64,000 nucleotides of DNA from Rhizobium sp. FKY42 (GTDB lineage: Bacteria > Pseudomonadota > Alphaproteobacteria > Rhizobiales > Rhizobiaceae): contig NZ_STGA01000002.1 of assembly GCF_005222835.1 (NCBI RefSeq), positions 62,001 through 126,000 of the forward strand, in the 5' to 3' direction. The notes beneath the pieces are model-generated. The model was not told where the DNA came from. It did not search any database and worked only from the letters and a program-made list of their open reading frames with translations. Each line of letters starts with the position of its first letter. Position 1 is the first letter of the stretch. The position numbers and the translations under genes are program-made. Of the stretch, positions 35,843-46,267 are shown piece after piece.

Positions 35843-37086
35843 GGGATCTTGGACCAGCTTGTCGTGAAAAGTCTGTCGAGATCGCGAATGCTGTTGTGGT
35901 AGTCAAACTCGCTTCGCACCTTGGCCTCGGCAGTGGCGGACAGGCGGGCTCTCAGCGCCGGATCGCGGATCATCCGATCCAGTGCGCCAGCCAGTTGGTC
36001 GATATCTTCGGATTCCACGAGAAGACTGTTGGTCTCGTTCTCGAACAACTCGACGATGCCCGAGACTGTGGTGGACACCACGGGCAGACCCTGACTGGCT
36101 GCCTCGACCATCACATTCGGCAGGCCGTCCCGGTCACCATCCGACGTCACCCGGCAGGCAAGCGCAAACACATCACTGGTCCGGTAATGCTCAAGCACAT
36201 CCCGCTGGTCCAGCGCGCCTTTCCACGTTAACCGCTTCTGGAGACCCAGTTCTTTCGCAAGCGCCTTCAATGCCGAAAGCTCGTCACCACCGCCGATATG
36301 GGTGAAATGCCAGTGCAGATCGGGCGGCAGTTTGGCAAGCGCCTTCAGAAGAACGTCGTAACCCTTCTTCTTGACAGCACGCCCAACGCTGAGGATCTGC
36401 ACAGGATCAAACGCATCCGCACCGGTTCGTAAAGGCCTTGATCCCGCAAAATGCGGAAAGCGATCAAGATCCAGTCCATGATAGCTCAGATGTACGTTGT
36501 TTCGTCCTTGCGAAAGCATGGTCAGCTGTTCGAATCCGACCCTCGTGCACGTTACCGCCCAATCAGCGTGTGCGAGTTTCTCCTCCAACTCCCAATCCGC
36601 CGATGTCCAGATGTCCTTGGCATGGGCCGATACACTCCACGGTGTGCCACCAATCATGCTGGCATAGCGCGCGACCGAGGCTGGCGTATGAATGAAATGC
36701 ACGTGCAGCCACGCTGCATCACGCGGCCATTCCGCCACAAGCACCGCAGCCTGACCGAAACGCCGGAAGCGGTTGCGCGAAAAATCCCGCCTCACATCCG
36801 CCCAGAACGCTTTCAACGCGCCTACAAATCCCTTGGCGCGGCAAACCTGCACCAGCGCCTTCAGCACACGAAGGGGCTCCTCGTGCAAATATTCCGGCAG
36901 ATACCAGACCTTTGCCTTGATCTCGTCGTGAACCGGATGGCGCTTCTTGTCCGTCGGCCTGCGCATGGCAACCAGTTCCAACGGATAGCCCCCACGCTCC
37001 AATCCGAGCAGTTCCTGTGCGATAAAGGTCTCCGAAAGGCGCGGATAACCCTTCAGCAGGACAACGATTTTCTTTCTGGAAGTCAC
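35839..37086 (-). CDS. Glycosyltransferase family 4 protein
   Basis: A 415-residue GT-B retaining enzyme starting at a GTG that overlaps the upstream stop (GTGA). It contains YPRLSETFIAQELLGLERGG near the start (typical of exopolysaccharide GT4 enzymes), ILSVGRAVKKKGYDVLLKAL, and the C-terminal EX7E-like region DGLPNVMVEAASQGLPVVST. It is coupled on both sides to the two MurG-like transferases, so the three probably act in one pathway. Confidence 0.88.
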   Translation of the reverse strand: MTSRKKIVVLLKGYPRLSETFIAQELLGLERGGYPLELVAMRRPTDKKRHPVHDEIKAKVWYLPEYLHEEPLRVLKALVQVCRAKGFVGALKAFWADVRRDFSRNRFRRFGQAAVLVAEWPRDAAWLHVHFIHTPASVARYASMIGGTPWSVSAHAKDIWTSADWELEEKLAHADWAVTCTRVGFEQLTMLSQGRNNVHLSYHGLDLDRFPHFAGSRPLRTGADAFDPVQILSVGRAVKKKGYDVLLKALAKLPPDLHWHFTHIGGGDELSALKALAKELGLQKRLTWKGALDQRDVLEHYRTSDVFALACRVTSDGDRDGLPNVMVEAASQGLPVVSTTVSGIVELFENETNSLLVESEDIDQLAGALDRMIRDPALRARLSATAEAKVRSEFDYHNSIRDLDRLFTTSWSKIP

Positions 37087-38300
37087 TGCGCTGAACCCTG
37101 CACGACCTGCAAATGTTTCTCACCCTTTCGCTTGAACAAGTCAGCGACAATACGCGAGATATTCGGCAGGCCTTCCAGTTGCATGCCCGGCGCACTGACC
37201 GACGGCGGATCCCGCTTTAGCAGGTCTTTGATGGCGGAGGCAAATTTCAGACTATCCGCCGATTCTTCCGCAGACAGCATGCTGACCAACCCCAGTTCCG
37301 ATGCGCGGGTAGCGCGGATCAACTGTTCTTCACGCGGCTGCGTGCGCGGCACAATCAGTGCTGGCTTATCAAAGGACAGAATTTCGCAATAGGTATTGTA
37401 GCCGCCCATGGCAACGACAGCCTTCGCCCCGGCAATGCGATCTTCCATGCGGTTGTCGAACTCGATGATTTCCAGAAGAGGATGCGCATCGCAGGCCTCG
37501 CGGAAACGGTTACGCAGATCAGCCGACATGTATGGTCCAAGCACGATAACCGCCTTGTGCGTCAGGCTCGCATCCGCCTCATAGGCAGCGATCACATCGC
37601 GAACAAGATCCGCCCCATCACCGCCACCACCTGTCGTCACCAGCAGATAATCGCCTTTTTCCGGATTGGGCAAGCCTGCATCCTTGGAAGCGTTCCGCTG
37701 GAGGAAACCCACAAAATTCATCTTCGAACGCACATTCTGTGGTACATTGATACCAGTCAGCGGATCATAGAAATCAGGAGGTCCGTAGATCCAGACGTCG
37801 TCGTAGAGAGCACCGATCTTTCGCAGAACATCGTTGCGTTTCCACTCCGCCTCCAGAAGATGTGGCGCATCCATCACGTCGCGAAGTCCGAGAATAAGCG
37901 TCGTACCCTTGGTCTTGAGATAGACCAGCGTATCCTCCACCTCGCCTCGCAAACCGAGAGGCTCCTTGTCTATGATGAATATGTCGGGTTCAAACGTTTC
38001 CGCAGTGTGCCGAATGATGGATTGCCGCATCTTCATAGTCTCATGAAGATCGATATGCTGGTCCATCGATGTATATTCGCCATTGCGCAGTTTGATAACG
38101 CTCGGAATCTTCACGAAATCGACGCGTGCGCGGTAGTCGAACGCACCGGCAATCGTGGCGCCGGAAATAATGAGGACGTTCAGCCCTCGGTAATCCTCAA
38201 CCAGCGAATGGGCGATAGTCCGGCAACGGCGAAGATGCCCAAGCCCGAACGTATCGTGGCTGTACATAAGGATGCGAGCGTTTCCAAGACGTTTCGACAT
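37083..38300 (-). CDS. COG4671/MurG-like glycosyltransferase
   Basis: A 405-residue protein starting ILMYSHDTFGLGHLRRCRTI, with the same GLGHxxR opening as the neighbour at 34682-35842. The C-terminal half shows LLVTTGGGGDGADLVRDVI, AVVAMGGYNTYCEILSF and LIVPRTQPREEQLIRATRAS. It is probably inverting and MurG-like. It is the first gene of the three-gene transferase block, 65 bp after the OppC-like gene, so it may be read from the importer's transcript. Confidence 0.78.
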   Translation of the reverse strand: MSKRLGNARILMYSHDTFGLGHLRRCRTIAHSLVEDYRGLNVLIISGATIAGAFDYRARVDFVKIPSVIKLRNGEYTSMDQHIDLHETMKMRQSIIRHTAETFEPDIFIIDKEPLGLRGEVEDTLVYLKTKGTTLILGLRDVMDAPHLLEAEWKRNDVLRKIGALYDDVWIYGPPDFYDPLTGINVPQNVRSKMNFVGFLQRNASKDAGLPNPEKGDYLLVTTGGGGDGADLVRDVIAAYEADASLTHKAVIVLGPYMSADLRNRFREACDAHPLLEIIEFDNRMEDRIAGAKAVVAMGGYNTYCEILSFDKPALIVPRTQPREEQLIRATRASELGLVSMLSAEESADSLKFASAIKDLLKRDPPSVSAPGMQLEGLPNISRIVADLFKRKGEKHLQVVQGSAQ

Positions 38301-38365
38301 GGATCTTGGCTTCTCCTAGAACATTCGATTGGCTGGAAAACGCGACCCGCGCAATCCGGTCAAAC

Positions 38366-39538
38366 TCATTTATACGGGTCGGCTGCATCTCTAAGACCGT
38401 CGCCCAGAAAATTGAAGGCGAGGATGACAAATATTACCGGAATGACAGGTAACAAGAGCCATGGGTAAAGCGCAAGAACACTGACGGAGCGGGCTTCCGT
38501 CAGAAGCACGCCCCAGCTGGTGATCGGAGGCCGGAGCCCAAGACCTAGGAAGCTAAGGGTGGTTTCGCCAAGGATCATGCTCGGAATCGTGAGCGTCGCA
38601 CTGGCGATCAGATGTGACATGAACCCGGGCACAAGATGCCGCCCGATGATACGCGGGCTTTTCGCCCCCATGAGCTGAGCAGCAAGGACATAGTCCTCTT
38701 CGCGGAGAGCGAGCAGCTTTGAGCGGACGGCACGAGCCAGGCCGGTCCAGTCTAACAGCCCGAGAATAAAGGTAATTCCGAGATAGACCAGGAGCGGGCT
38801 CCAATCCACGGGCATTATTGCAGCAAGCGCAAGCCAGAGCGGAATGGTGGGAATCGACTGCAACATCTCGATGATGCGCTGGACGACAAGATCGAACCAG
38901 CCGCCCCAATAGCCCGCCAGGCCGCCGATCACAATGCCGAGAACGAAGCTCGTCGCAACGCCCAGAAGCCCGATGGTCAACGAGATCCGTGCGCCATACA
39001 GGATACGTGAAAAGATGTCCCGGCCCAGCCTGTCCGTCCCCAGCAGAAAGAAGTGCCCGTTTTCTGCGGGGCAGACCAGATGAAGATCCGCATCGACCAG
39101 CCCCCAGAATCGATAGGGCTCGCCACGGCAGAAGAAGCGCAGCTTCTGCACGTCGCCGGTATCGTCGGAATAGACGCGCCGGAGGGTCGTCATGTCGAGC
39201 GTCATCTTCTGCCCGTAGACGAAGGGGCCAACAAACCGGCCATCATGGAACAAATGTACGCTCTGCGGCGGGGCAAAAATATGATCCATGTTCCTTGTAT
39301 GCACCTTGTAGGGTGCGAGGAATTCCACGATCACGATCATGAAATACATGATCAGCAGAGCGATCCCTGAAAACAATGCCAGCTTGTGACGCCGAAAGCG
39401 CCACCACATCAGTTTCAGTTGAGACGCTTCGTCAAGCGCAGAACTACCCGATGCGGCATCATCCGCGTAAGGATCGAAAGGTGCTTCGCGCACGTAATGC
39501 GGCAGAACGTCCCCGTCAGTGCCAGGCTTCGTCGTCAC
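38366..39538 (-). CDS. ABC importer permease, OppC-like, with long periplasmic insert (second system)
   Basis: 390 residues from a GTG overlapping the OppB-like stop (GTGA). It has MWWRFRRHKLALFSGIALLI, then a long periplasmic insert (VHLFHDGRFVGPFVYGQK), then LLGTDRLGRDIFSRILYGAR and the EAA loop LAAQLMGAKSPRIIGRHLVP, ending NFLGDGLRDAADPYK. It is clearly paralogous, insert included, to the permease at 15494-16681. It belongs to the second Opp-type importer of the window. Confidence 0.88.
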   Translation of the reverse strand: MTTKPGTDGDVLPHYVREAPFDPYADDAASGSSALDEASQLKLMWWRFRRHKLALFSGIALLIMYFMIVIVEFLAPYKVHTRNMDHIFAPPQSVHLFHDGRFVGPFVYGQKMTLDMTTLRRVYSDDTGDVQKLRFFCRGEPYRFWGLVDADLHLVCPAENGHFFLLGTDRLGRDIFSRILYGARISLTIGLLGVATSFVLGIVIGGLAGYWGGWFDLVVQRIIEMLQSIPTIPLWLALAAIMPVDWSPLLVYLGITFILGLLDWTGLARAVRSKLLALREEDYVLAAQLMGAKSPRIIGRHLVPGFMSHLIASATLTIPSMILGETTLSFLGLGLRPPITSWGVLLTEARSVSVLALYPWLLLPVIPVIFVILAFNFLGDGLRDAADPYK

Positions 39539-40542
39539 TTCGTGCTCCCTCCCCGCAGGCGGATACGCGGATCGAGGATGGCCAGCGCGATATCTGAAAC
39601 CAGCACGCCGACGACCGTCAAGAAAGCCAGGAACATCAGGAATGAGCCAGCAAGATACATGTCCTGCGCCTGCAGCGCCCGGATAAGCATCGGTCCCGTT
39701 GTTTCCAGAGAAAGAACCACTGCGGTTATTTCAGCGCCGGAAATGACGGCAGGCAGGATCGACCCGATGTCGGAAATGAAGAAATTGAGCGACATGCGGA
39801 AGGGGTATTTCATCAGCACCTTGAAAGGATGGAGGCCTTTGGCGCGCGCCGTCATAACGTACTGCTTGTGAAGCTCATCGAGAAGATTGGCGCGCACGCG
39901 CCGGACCATGCCTGCCGTTCCTGCCGTTCCGATGATAATGACCGGGATCCAAATATGTTCGAGGATCGATTTGAACTTCTCCCAACTCATCGGCTGGGAG
40001 AGATATTTCTGATCCATCAAGTGACCGATGGAGGTGCCGAACCAGATATTGGCCAGATACATCAGAATGAGCGCCAGAACGAAATTCGGGACAGCGAGAC
40101 CGATCAGCCCGAAGAGCGTCAACCCGTAATCGCCCCAGCTATACTGGTGCGTGGCCGAATAGATGCCGATGGGAAACGCCAGCAGCCAGGTGAGGATGAT
40201 CGTAACGGTGGACACAAGGATCGTCAGCCACAGGCGGTCGCCTACCACGTCCGACACTGGCATTCGGTACTCGAAGGAATAGCCGAAATCGCCGTGAAGC
40301 ATTCCGCCGACCCAGTTGAGATAGCGGATCGGCATCGGTTGATCGAAGCCATAGCGCGCCTTCAGATCTTCGATTTCCTGCATATCGGCCTTCTCGCCGA
40401 TGGCCTTCAACTCTTCCACATAGCTTTCGAAAAAGTCGCCCGGCGGTAGCTCGATGATCGTGAAGATCAGCATCGAGATGAGCAGAAGTGTGGGTATCAT
40501 CACCATGAAGCGCCAGGCGATGTATCGGATCATCTCACGCAT
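39535..40542 (-). CDS. ABC importer permease, OppB-like (second system)
   Basis: 335 residues from the ATG at 40542 (MREMIRYIAWRFMVMIPTLL), which overlaps the end of the binding-protein gene by 8 nt; an in-frame extension upstream lies inside that gene and is rejected. It has the ELPPGDFFESYVEELK element seen in its paralog (LPPGDYVTAYVAQLR), the EAA loop YVMTARAKGLHPFKVLMKYP and C-terminal ALAILDPRIRLRG. It forms the channel with the downstream OppC-like subunit. Confidence 0.88.
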   Translation of the reverse strand: MREMIRYIAWRFMVMIPTLLLISMLIFTIIELPPGDFFESYVEELKAIGEKADMQEIEDLKARYGFDQPMPIRYLNWVGGMLHGDFGYSFEYRMPVSDVVGDRLWLTILVSTVTIILTWLLAFPIGIYSATHQYSWGDYGLTLFGLIGLAVPNFVLALILMYLANIWFGTSIGHLMDQKYLSQPMSWEKFKSILEHIWIPVIIIGTAGTAGMVRRVRANLLDELHKQYVMTARAKGLHPFKVLMKYPFRMSLNFFISDIGSILPAVISGAEITAVVLSLETTGPMLIRALQAQDMYLAGSFLMFLAFLTVVGVLVSDIALAILDPRIRLRGGSTK

Positions 40543-42433
40543 GGTCGTACCAGAAAGTGTCAGGCATGTAGACGCCCAGATAGGACATGGGGTCGAACCC
40601 GTAGAGTCCATCCTTGGGAATGTTTCTCATGCGGCTGGAATGAACGATAGGCTGAAGCGTTGCATTGACGGTTCCGATCGTGAAAACCTGATCCGTATAG
40701 ATGTTCAGCATTTCGTGCCAGATTTGCTCCCGCTCCCCATGGCTGGAAGCACTGCGCCATGCGGCAAAGAGCTTCGACAGCGCAATCGCTTCCGGCAGAT
40801 CGGAAGGTTTGCCATCGCTGCCGCCGGAGAGATGATAGAGGCCCCAAAGCGGCCAGTGCATCTGGTCGTCGGTCGTGGGCGCCAGTTCCTTCGGCGACAT
40901 GTCCGCCGTAGGCACGCCGTTGTCTAGCCCTTGCGCAACGGTCATTATCGTATCGCCGCCCTTGACGCGACGCCGCAGCAGTTCGCGCTGCGAGACGCGA
41001 ACAAAGATCTTGATCCCGATCTCCGACCAGTGGTCACGAACGAGTTCGAGCACATCGCCCTCGACCGTGTTTTCGCCTGCGGTTTCAATGATGATCCGGG
41101 CTGAGCGACCGTCCGGCAACAACCGCTCACCCTCATCGCCACGCCTGTTAAGACCCGCATCGTCGAGCAACTTATTGGCAAGCGAGGGGTCGAATGCCGA
41201 CCAGGCTTCGCGATATTCCGGCTTGAATAATGGACTTTCAGGAAGGATCGTATTGGAACTCTCACGCGCGAGGCCAAAGAACGCCGCTTTATTAATTTCG
41301 CGCCGGTTGATCGCGAGGGAAAGAGCGCGCCTTACACGCACATCCCGCCACAGCTTTCGCCAGACCTCATCCTTGCAATTGAGGTTTGGGAAGAAAACCA
41401 CGCGCGACCCTTGAATCCGCTTCCAAAGGTCGACGGTGAGAGGATAGCGCTCCTCCGCATTCTTCAGGAAGGTGTAATCGGCGAAGTCCAGGTTTGTGAC
41501 CTGCAGATCACTTTCGCCGGTTCCGGTCTTGGCAGCGACGAGATCGCCAGCGCTTACATCCATGAATATCCGGTCGATGTAAGGCAGCTGAAGCCCGTTC
41601 TCATCGACACGATGGTAATAGGGGTTCCGCTCAAAGACAAAACGGCCCGCCGGAGGCGCCGTTCGCGGTCGCCATGCATCAAGGGTCGGCAGATCGGGAT
41701 TTTCGGGACGCACGGTGCGCGACATCTTCTGGTGCAAGGCAACCCAATCCTCGACGCCCTGCTGCTTGATTAGTTCGTCAAGCTTCTCTTTTGTTTGGTA
41801 GTTCACATGGAACTGCTTCAGATAGCTGGCTGGATGCATCAGACGCAGCGGCGACGGCGAGGCGATATCCGCCATAAAATCCGGATTTGCATCGTCCCAG
41901 CTGTAGCGGACAGTCAGCCGGTCCAGCACCTCGAACTTGGGCGGCTTGCCGCCGATCTTCAGGCTAGCGGGGACACCGCCCTTGTAGAGCTTCTTGTTGT
42001 GGAACATGTCGTCCCACACGTAGCGGAAATCATCGGACGTAAAGTCACTACCATCCGACCACTTGTGCCCCTCGCGCAGGCGGAAGGTGAAAATCCGATC
42101 TTCCTTGATCTCGAAGCTTTCGAGGATGTCCGGCGTCAGTTCGAGATGCTCGTCGTAGCCTGCAAGTCGCGAGTAGGAAAAAATCGGCGCATAGCGAATG
42201 TCGCGCTGGCTGCCGATCATCATGCGAACGGTACCGCCATGCCGCCCCGGCAGCTTACCGGTTTCCGCAAGCTTCACGATGCGTGGAGTTTTGGGCAGGC
42301 GTTCTGCAACAGGCGGCAAGGATGAGCCGTTCGCGCCAGATTGCAGAAACTCAGAGTCCTGAAAGGACGCGAACACACGATTTGGCACAAGAGTTGATGC
42401 AAGAAGAGCAAGCGCATGCCGACGGCTGATCAT
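40535..42433 (-). CDS. ABC importer substrate-binding protein, family 5 (second system)
   Basis: 632 residues from the ATG at 42433, which overlaps the ATPase stop (ATGA). The N-terminus SRRHALALLASTLVPNRVFA is a signal peptide with a twin-arginine flavour. The mature part has FTFRLREGHKWSDGSDFTSD, WDDMFHNKKLYKG and RRALSLAINRREINKAAFFG, parallel to the paralog at 17826-19730; both also share a PPVAERLPKTPRIV-type leader. The ligand is unknown. Placement inside a polysaccharide locus suggests an oligosaccharide or a peptidoglycan-type ligand rather than a simple peptide. Confidence 0.87.
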   Translation of the reverse strand: MISRRHALALLASTLVPNRVFASFQDSEFLQSGANGSSLPPVAERLPKTPRIVKLAETGKLPGRHGGTVRMMIGSQRDIRYAPIFSYSRLAGYDEHLELTPDILESFEIKEDRIFTFRLREGHKWSDGSDFTSDDFRYVWDDMFHNKKLYKGGVPASLKIGGKPPKFEVLDRLTVRYSWDDANPDFMADIASPSPLRLMHPASYLKQFHVNYQTKEKLDELIKQQGVEDWVALHQKMSRTVRPENPDLPTLDAWRPRTAPPAGRFVFERNPYYHRVDENGLQLPYIDRIFMDVSAGDLVAAKTGTGESDLQVTNLDFADYTFLKNAEERYPLTVDLWKRIQGSRVVFFPNLNCKDEVWRKLWRDVRVRRALSLAINRREINKAAFFGLARESSNTILPESPLFKPEYREAWSAFDPSLANKLLDDAGLNRRGDEGERLLPDGRSARIIIETAGENTVEGDVLELVRDHWSEIGIKIFVRVSQRELLRRRVKGGDTIMTVAQGLDNGVPTADMSPKELAPTTDDQMHWPLWGLYHLSGGSDGKPSDLPEAIALSKLFAAWRSASSHGEREQIWHEMLNIYTDQVFTIGTVNATLQPIVHSSRMRNIPKDGLYGFDPMSYLGVYMPDTFWYDHA

Positions 42434-44313
42434 GGACGCAACTCCCGCACATCGACATTGCGGCGCGCCAGCACCAGATGGCCTTCCCCGAGATCTGCAT
42501 GCGCAAGATCGCCCGGCGCATCCTCCAGAAACTGGCGTGCCCATTGCTTCTTAGCCTCGGCACTCGGCTGACCGATTGCAGCAAAGTCGAGGGGCCTATC
42601 CAGATTCGGCGTCGGGACAGCAGCCAAAAGCTTCTTCGTATAGGGATGTACCGGATTGCGCATGATCACGTCACAAGGCGCAATCTCGACAATGCGTCCG
42701 GCATACATGACGGCAACTCTGTCTGCCATGTAGTTCACCACGGCAAGGTTATGCGAAATGAACAAATAGGTCAGCCCGAGATCTTTCTTCAAATCCTTCA
42801 TCAGATTGAGGATTTGGGCCTGAATGGATACGTCCAGCGCAGAAACCGGCTCGTCGCAAATCAGCAGATCCGGCCCAAGCGCCAGAGCCCGTGCGATTCC
42901 TATGCGCTGGCGCTGTCCGCCGGAAAAGCTGTGCGGATAGCGACCCATGGCGTTTTCCGGCAGACCGATGGCTCTGATCAGCCGCTTTACGGCGTCGAGG
43001 CGTGCCTTGGAGTCACCACGCTGATGGATTTCCAACGGCTCGCTGACGATATTTCGAACCGTCATACGCGGGGAGAGCGAAGAGATCGGGTCTTGAAACA
43101 CCATCTGAATGCGCTGGCGCAACAGGTTGAGATCTTCGCCACGCGCGTTCAGAACGTCGATCGGTCCGCGCTCGCTTTGAAACAGCACCTCGCCCGCATC
43201 TGCGGTCACGCCTCGCATCAGGATCTTGCTGAGTGTTGTCTTGCCGCAACCGCTCTCGCCCACAAGGCCCAGCGTTTCGCCGCGTCGGATATCGAAACTC
43301 ACGTCATTGACAGCAAGCGTCGCGGGCGATGCGCCCAGACCAAAGCCGCCGCCGCGTTTCGTGACAAATGATTTGGATATGTTTCGAACGCTCAACACCA
43401 CATCAGTCTTAGCGTCTGCGTGCGTTTTGCGGTCTACGAGACCCACCGCATCGACTTCAATTTCTCGCAAGGGCTTCAACCGTGCGTCGCGAGGCATTTC
43501 GAAGTCTGGCACCGCGGCCATCAAGCCTTTCGTGTATGGATGGCGCGCATTCCGGAAGATTGCATCGACGGGCCCCGCCTCCATGACCTCGCCGCGATAG
43601 ACGACAACCACTTCGTCGGCCATGCTTGCCACGACACCCAGATCATGCGTGATGAGCAGCATGGCCATGCCGAGGCGCGACTGAAGCTCACGCAACAGTT
43701 TAAGGATCTGCGCCTGGATCGTCACGTCCAGCGCGGTCGTCGGCTCGTCGGCAATCAGCAAGGAAGGTCCACAGACAAGCGCCATAGCAATCATGGCGCG
43801 CTGGCGCATGCCGCCGGAAAGCTCGAATGGATACATGTTGAAGGCACGGGCAGGATTGGAAAACCCGACCAGCGACAGCATTTCTTCGCAACGTTCCTGC
43901 CGCTCTTTCGGAGACAGTACGGTGTGAACCTTGAGGACCTCCTCGATCTGGTTGCCGATCGTATGCATCGGCGAGAAGGACGTCATCGGTTCCTGAAAGA
44001 TCATACCGATACGATTGCCACGGATGCTGCGCATCTTGCGGCCCTCGTTGGGCAGGGCCAGCAGGTCGATGCGCTCTTTGGTATCAGGATCGTTGAAAAA
44101 GATATGGCCACTCGTTCGAGCGGCGGGGGTCTCGATGCCCATGATGGCACGACCAAGCACGGATTTTCCAGAGCCGGACTCACCAACCAGCGCCGTTACC
44201 TTGCCGGGCCGGATGCGCATGCTGATATTCTTGACCGCATGGATGCTGCCGCCCCACAGCGGGAAGGACACCGATAGTCCTTCGATGCGGAGCAAGTCGG
44301 TCTGCTCATTCAT
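42430..44313 (-). CDS. Fused OppD-OppF ABC importer ATPase
   Basis: A 627-residue fusion of two nucleotide-binding domains. The N-terminal unit has [29 protein letters not shown] and [14 protein letters not shown]. The C-terminal unit has [29 protein letters not shown] and [14 protein letters not shown]. The layout matches GsiA/YejF-type ATPases. A GGGAAA site lies upstream of the ATG. It is the first gene of the second importer, followed by binding protein, OppB and OppC, each overlapping; this order and the fusion differ from the island at 13-20 kb. Confidence 0.9.
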   Translation of the reverse strand: MNEQTDLLRIEGLSVSFPLWGGSIHAVKNISMRIRPGKVTALVGESGSGKSVLGRAIMGIETPAARTSGHIFFNDPDTKERIDLLALPNEGRKMRSIRGNRIGMIFQEPMTSFSPMHTIGNQIEEVLKVHTVLSPKERQERCEEMLSLVGFSNPARAFNMYPFELSGGMRQRAMIAMALVCGPSLLIADEPTTALDVTIQAQILKLLRELQSRLGMAMLLITHDLGVVASMADEVVVVYRGEVMEAGPVDAIFRNARHPYTKGLMAAVPDFEMPRDARLKPLREIEVDAVGLVDRKTHADAKTDVVLSVRNISKSFVTKRGGGFGLGASPATLAVNDVSFDIRRGETLGLVGESGCGKTTLSKILMRGVTADAGEVLFQSERGPIDVLNARGEDLNLLRQRIQMVFQDPISSLSPRMTVRNIVSEPLEIHQRGDSKARLDAVKRLIRAIGLPENAMGRYPHSFSGGQRQRIGIARALALGPDLLICDEPVSALDVSIQAQILNLMKDLKKDLGLTYLFISHNLAVVNYMADRVAVMYAGRIVEIAPCDVIMRNPVHPYTKKLLAAVPTPNLDRPLDFAAIGQPSAEAKKQWARQFLEDAPGDLAHADLGEGHLVLARRNVDVRELRP

Positions 44314-44554
44314 TCACGTATTTCCCGGCAGCCCTGTCCGGTCTCTTGATCAGGGCGGGTTCCCTTTGTTTTTTAAGACCGTATCGCAGCATATTGCCTA
44401 TGTCTATGTTCCAAGCCTACAACAACGCAGACCTGATGCGCCATTTGCACCGGAAAGATTTCGGTAGGATGACGGCGACTTCAGATTGTTTGGCAAGCCT
44501 CGCAGTTTTGCCACTCAGAACGTCAGCCGCCCTTGCGATGGATCAATTGCTACG

Positions 44555-45538
44555 ATGACCAAGCCCGAACTGCAGAACAAGGAACCGCGCGAAAGGCTGG
44601 AAGAGGCGCGTAAGCTCATTTCTGCTGGGGAATGGGAGGCTGCGGAAACAGTCCTTGCGTCGATTGCAGATTTGTCGATGGCGGGTCCCGCCTTGCGGTT
44701 GGGAAGCGAAACCGCGCTTGGCATGCCGCGCAAGGTTCAATCTGCGCTTATGAAAATCGCCAAGCTCCGTTCGGACAGCGTTACCAAAGCTGGCCTTCAG
44801 TTTTTGCTTGTCCCGCCGCCATCGCTCCTCTTGCCGCTCACGGAGTTCAGTCTGGAGGAGCGCAGGGCCATGAACGAACTCAACCGCCAGCCTGTCCCGC
44901 GTCTTTTGCATCAGATCTGGCTCGGGCAATTGCCTGTTCCGCCCTCGGCGGCAAAGTGGAAACGCCATGCTGAGCAGAATGGCTTTCGCTATCGGCTGTG
45001 GCGGGAGGCGGACCTGGAAGCTTTGAGTGTTCCTCGACATCCTGCCTTCATCGAAATGATGGAGGCGGGAGACCTGCCGGGAGCGGTTGATGTAGCGCGC
45101 TATTTCATCTTGCATGCACAGGGTGGGATTTATCTGGATTGCGACTGGTATCCGGCACGCGATGACCTAAGCTTTCCGGATGTCCTGCCCCTCATTGGAT
45201 TGTCTGCCCTGCTGGAGAATATACCGCGCGAAACAGGGCTCGGCGGTGCATTGTTGACCAATTCATTCATTGCGACGCCTGCACGCCACCCGGTTTTTGC
45301 GCGTCTTCTCGACCTCATTCCCGAAGCCACACGCAGGCTGCCGGATGGCCCGGCCTGGTGGTCCACGGGACCGCTGATCATGACGCTTTTGTTCCGGCGC
45401 ACGACATTCACAGTTCCCGATGCAGCTTTCGTCGCCGCCAATCTTACCCGCCGTGCGCCCATCGAAGATGTTGAAGTAGCACAGACAGCCGCGATCGCCT
45501 CCGGCAACGGTCTGCTGATCGGCTGGAAATCCTGGTAG
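44555..45538 (+). CDS. Glycosyltransferase with DXD sugar-binding region (OCH1-like)
   Basis: 327 residues from the ATG at 44555. A helical N-terminal region of about 100 residues precedes a Gly_transf_sug-type domain: VPRLLHQIWLGQLPVPPSAA, then GAVDVARYFILHAQGGIYLD leading into the CDWYP metal/nucleotide site (GGxYxDxD). The C-terminal ARHPVFARLLDLIPEATRRL and GPAWWSTGPLIM are typical of the family. It is divergent from the Opp ATPase and convergent with the deacetylase-like gene, one base apart. It probably adds a hexose to a polysaccharide or glycolipid. Confidence 0.82.
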   Translation: MTKPELQNKEPRERLEEARKLISAGEWEAAETVLASIADLSMAGPALRLGSETALGMPRKVQSALMKIAKLRSDSVTKAGLQFLLVPPPSLLLPLTEFSLEERRAMNELNRQPVPRLLHQIWLGQLPVPPSAAKWKRHAEQNGFRYRLWREADLEALSVPRHPAFIEMMEAGDLPGAVDVARYFILHAQGGIYLDCDWYPARDDLSFPDVLPLIGLSALLENIPRETGLGGALLTNSFIATPARHPVFARLLDLIPEATRRLPDGPAWWSTGPLIMTLLFRRTTFTVPDAAFVAANLTRRAPIEDVEVAQTAAIASGNGLLIGWKSW

Positions 45539-45539
45539 A

Positions 45540-46265
45540 TCAGCCTGCCATGAGTTCCGACGCACGGCGCCATTGGCACGCCTTGTGCTCAGCCGTCATG
45601 CGCAGGAAATTCTCCAGAAAGTCCCACGCAGCATCGTCATGAACGAGGTGGTGGGTCAAAATCCCAAGTGCCTCAACCGGCTGATCGAGATAGGCAATGA
45701 GTTCCTTGTACAAGGTCTCAGCGTCTCTCCCTCCCTGTACGCCATGCCAGTTCATGATGTCCACATGCGTATTGAGAAGCGGCAGCGGGAATGATTTTTC
45801 GCGCCCGAAGACAGACAGGGACCTATAGCCCAGCTTTGGCAATTGCCCTGCAATCTCGGAGGAAATCCGGTTCCACGGCGGCACCATCATGGGAATAAAA
45901 CGCTGAACATGCAGCACCTGCAGCTTGCCAAAGCCAGCCTGGATCTCGTTCAGGATCACCGGAAGAGGACGATCGTTGCCGAGTTCCTGCTTCTTTGCGG
46001 GCGGCTTCGAATAGCTCTGATGAGACCACCCATGCACGGCGACTTCAACGTCTGGAAAGCGTGCCAGATATTCGACAAGCGGAAATCCGGTCTTTTCCGG
46101 AATAACCGCCAGCGTTGGCGGAACAGAATGTTGCAAACATAAAGCCATCAGCCGGTCGAGAGCAGGCGTCACGTCCACCGCATCGTCATCTCGCAGCCAG
46201 AGCGTGAGAGTGCGGCCCTCGGCAGCCAATTGATCCAGACGGTCGCGCCACAGAGTTTCGAACAT
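45540..46265 (-). CDS. Polysaccharide deacetylase-like (NodB-fold) protein
   Basis: 241 residues from the ATG at 46265, preferred over the GTG at 46271 because GAGG sits 5 nt upstream; the GTG overlaps the upstream stop. The TIM-barrel-like sequence has TLTLWLRDDDAVDVTPALDR (metal-binding Asp cluster), VEVAVHGWSHQSYSKPPAKK (the HxxxH-type element) and ALGILTHHLVHDDAAWDFLE. It is likely a carbohydrate esterase 4 relative removing acetyl groups from the locus's glycan. It is co-transcribed with the GT4 gene upstream. Confidence 0.78.
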   Translation of the reverse strand: MFETLWRDRLDQLAAEGRTLTLWLRDDDAVDVTPALDRLMALCLQHSVPPTLAVIPEKTGFPLVEYLARFPDVEVAVHGWSHQSYSKPPAKKQELGNDRPLPVILNEIQAGFGKLQVLHVQRFIPMMVPPWNRISSEIAGQLPKLGYRSLSVFGREKSFPLPLLNTHVDIMNWHGVQGGRDAETLYKELIAYLDQPVEALGILTHHLVHDDAAWDFLENFLRMTAEHKACQWRRASELMAG

Positions 46266-46267
46266 GA

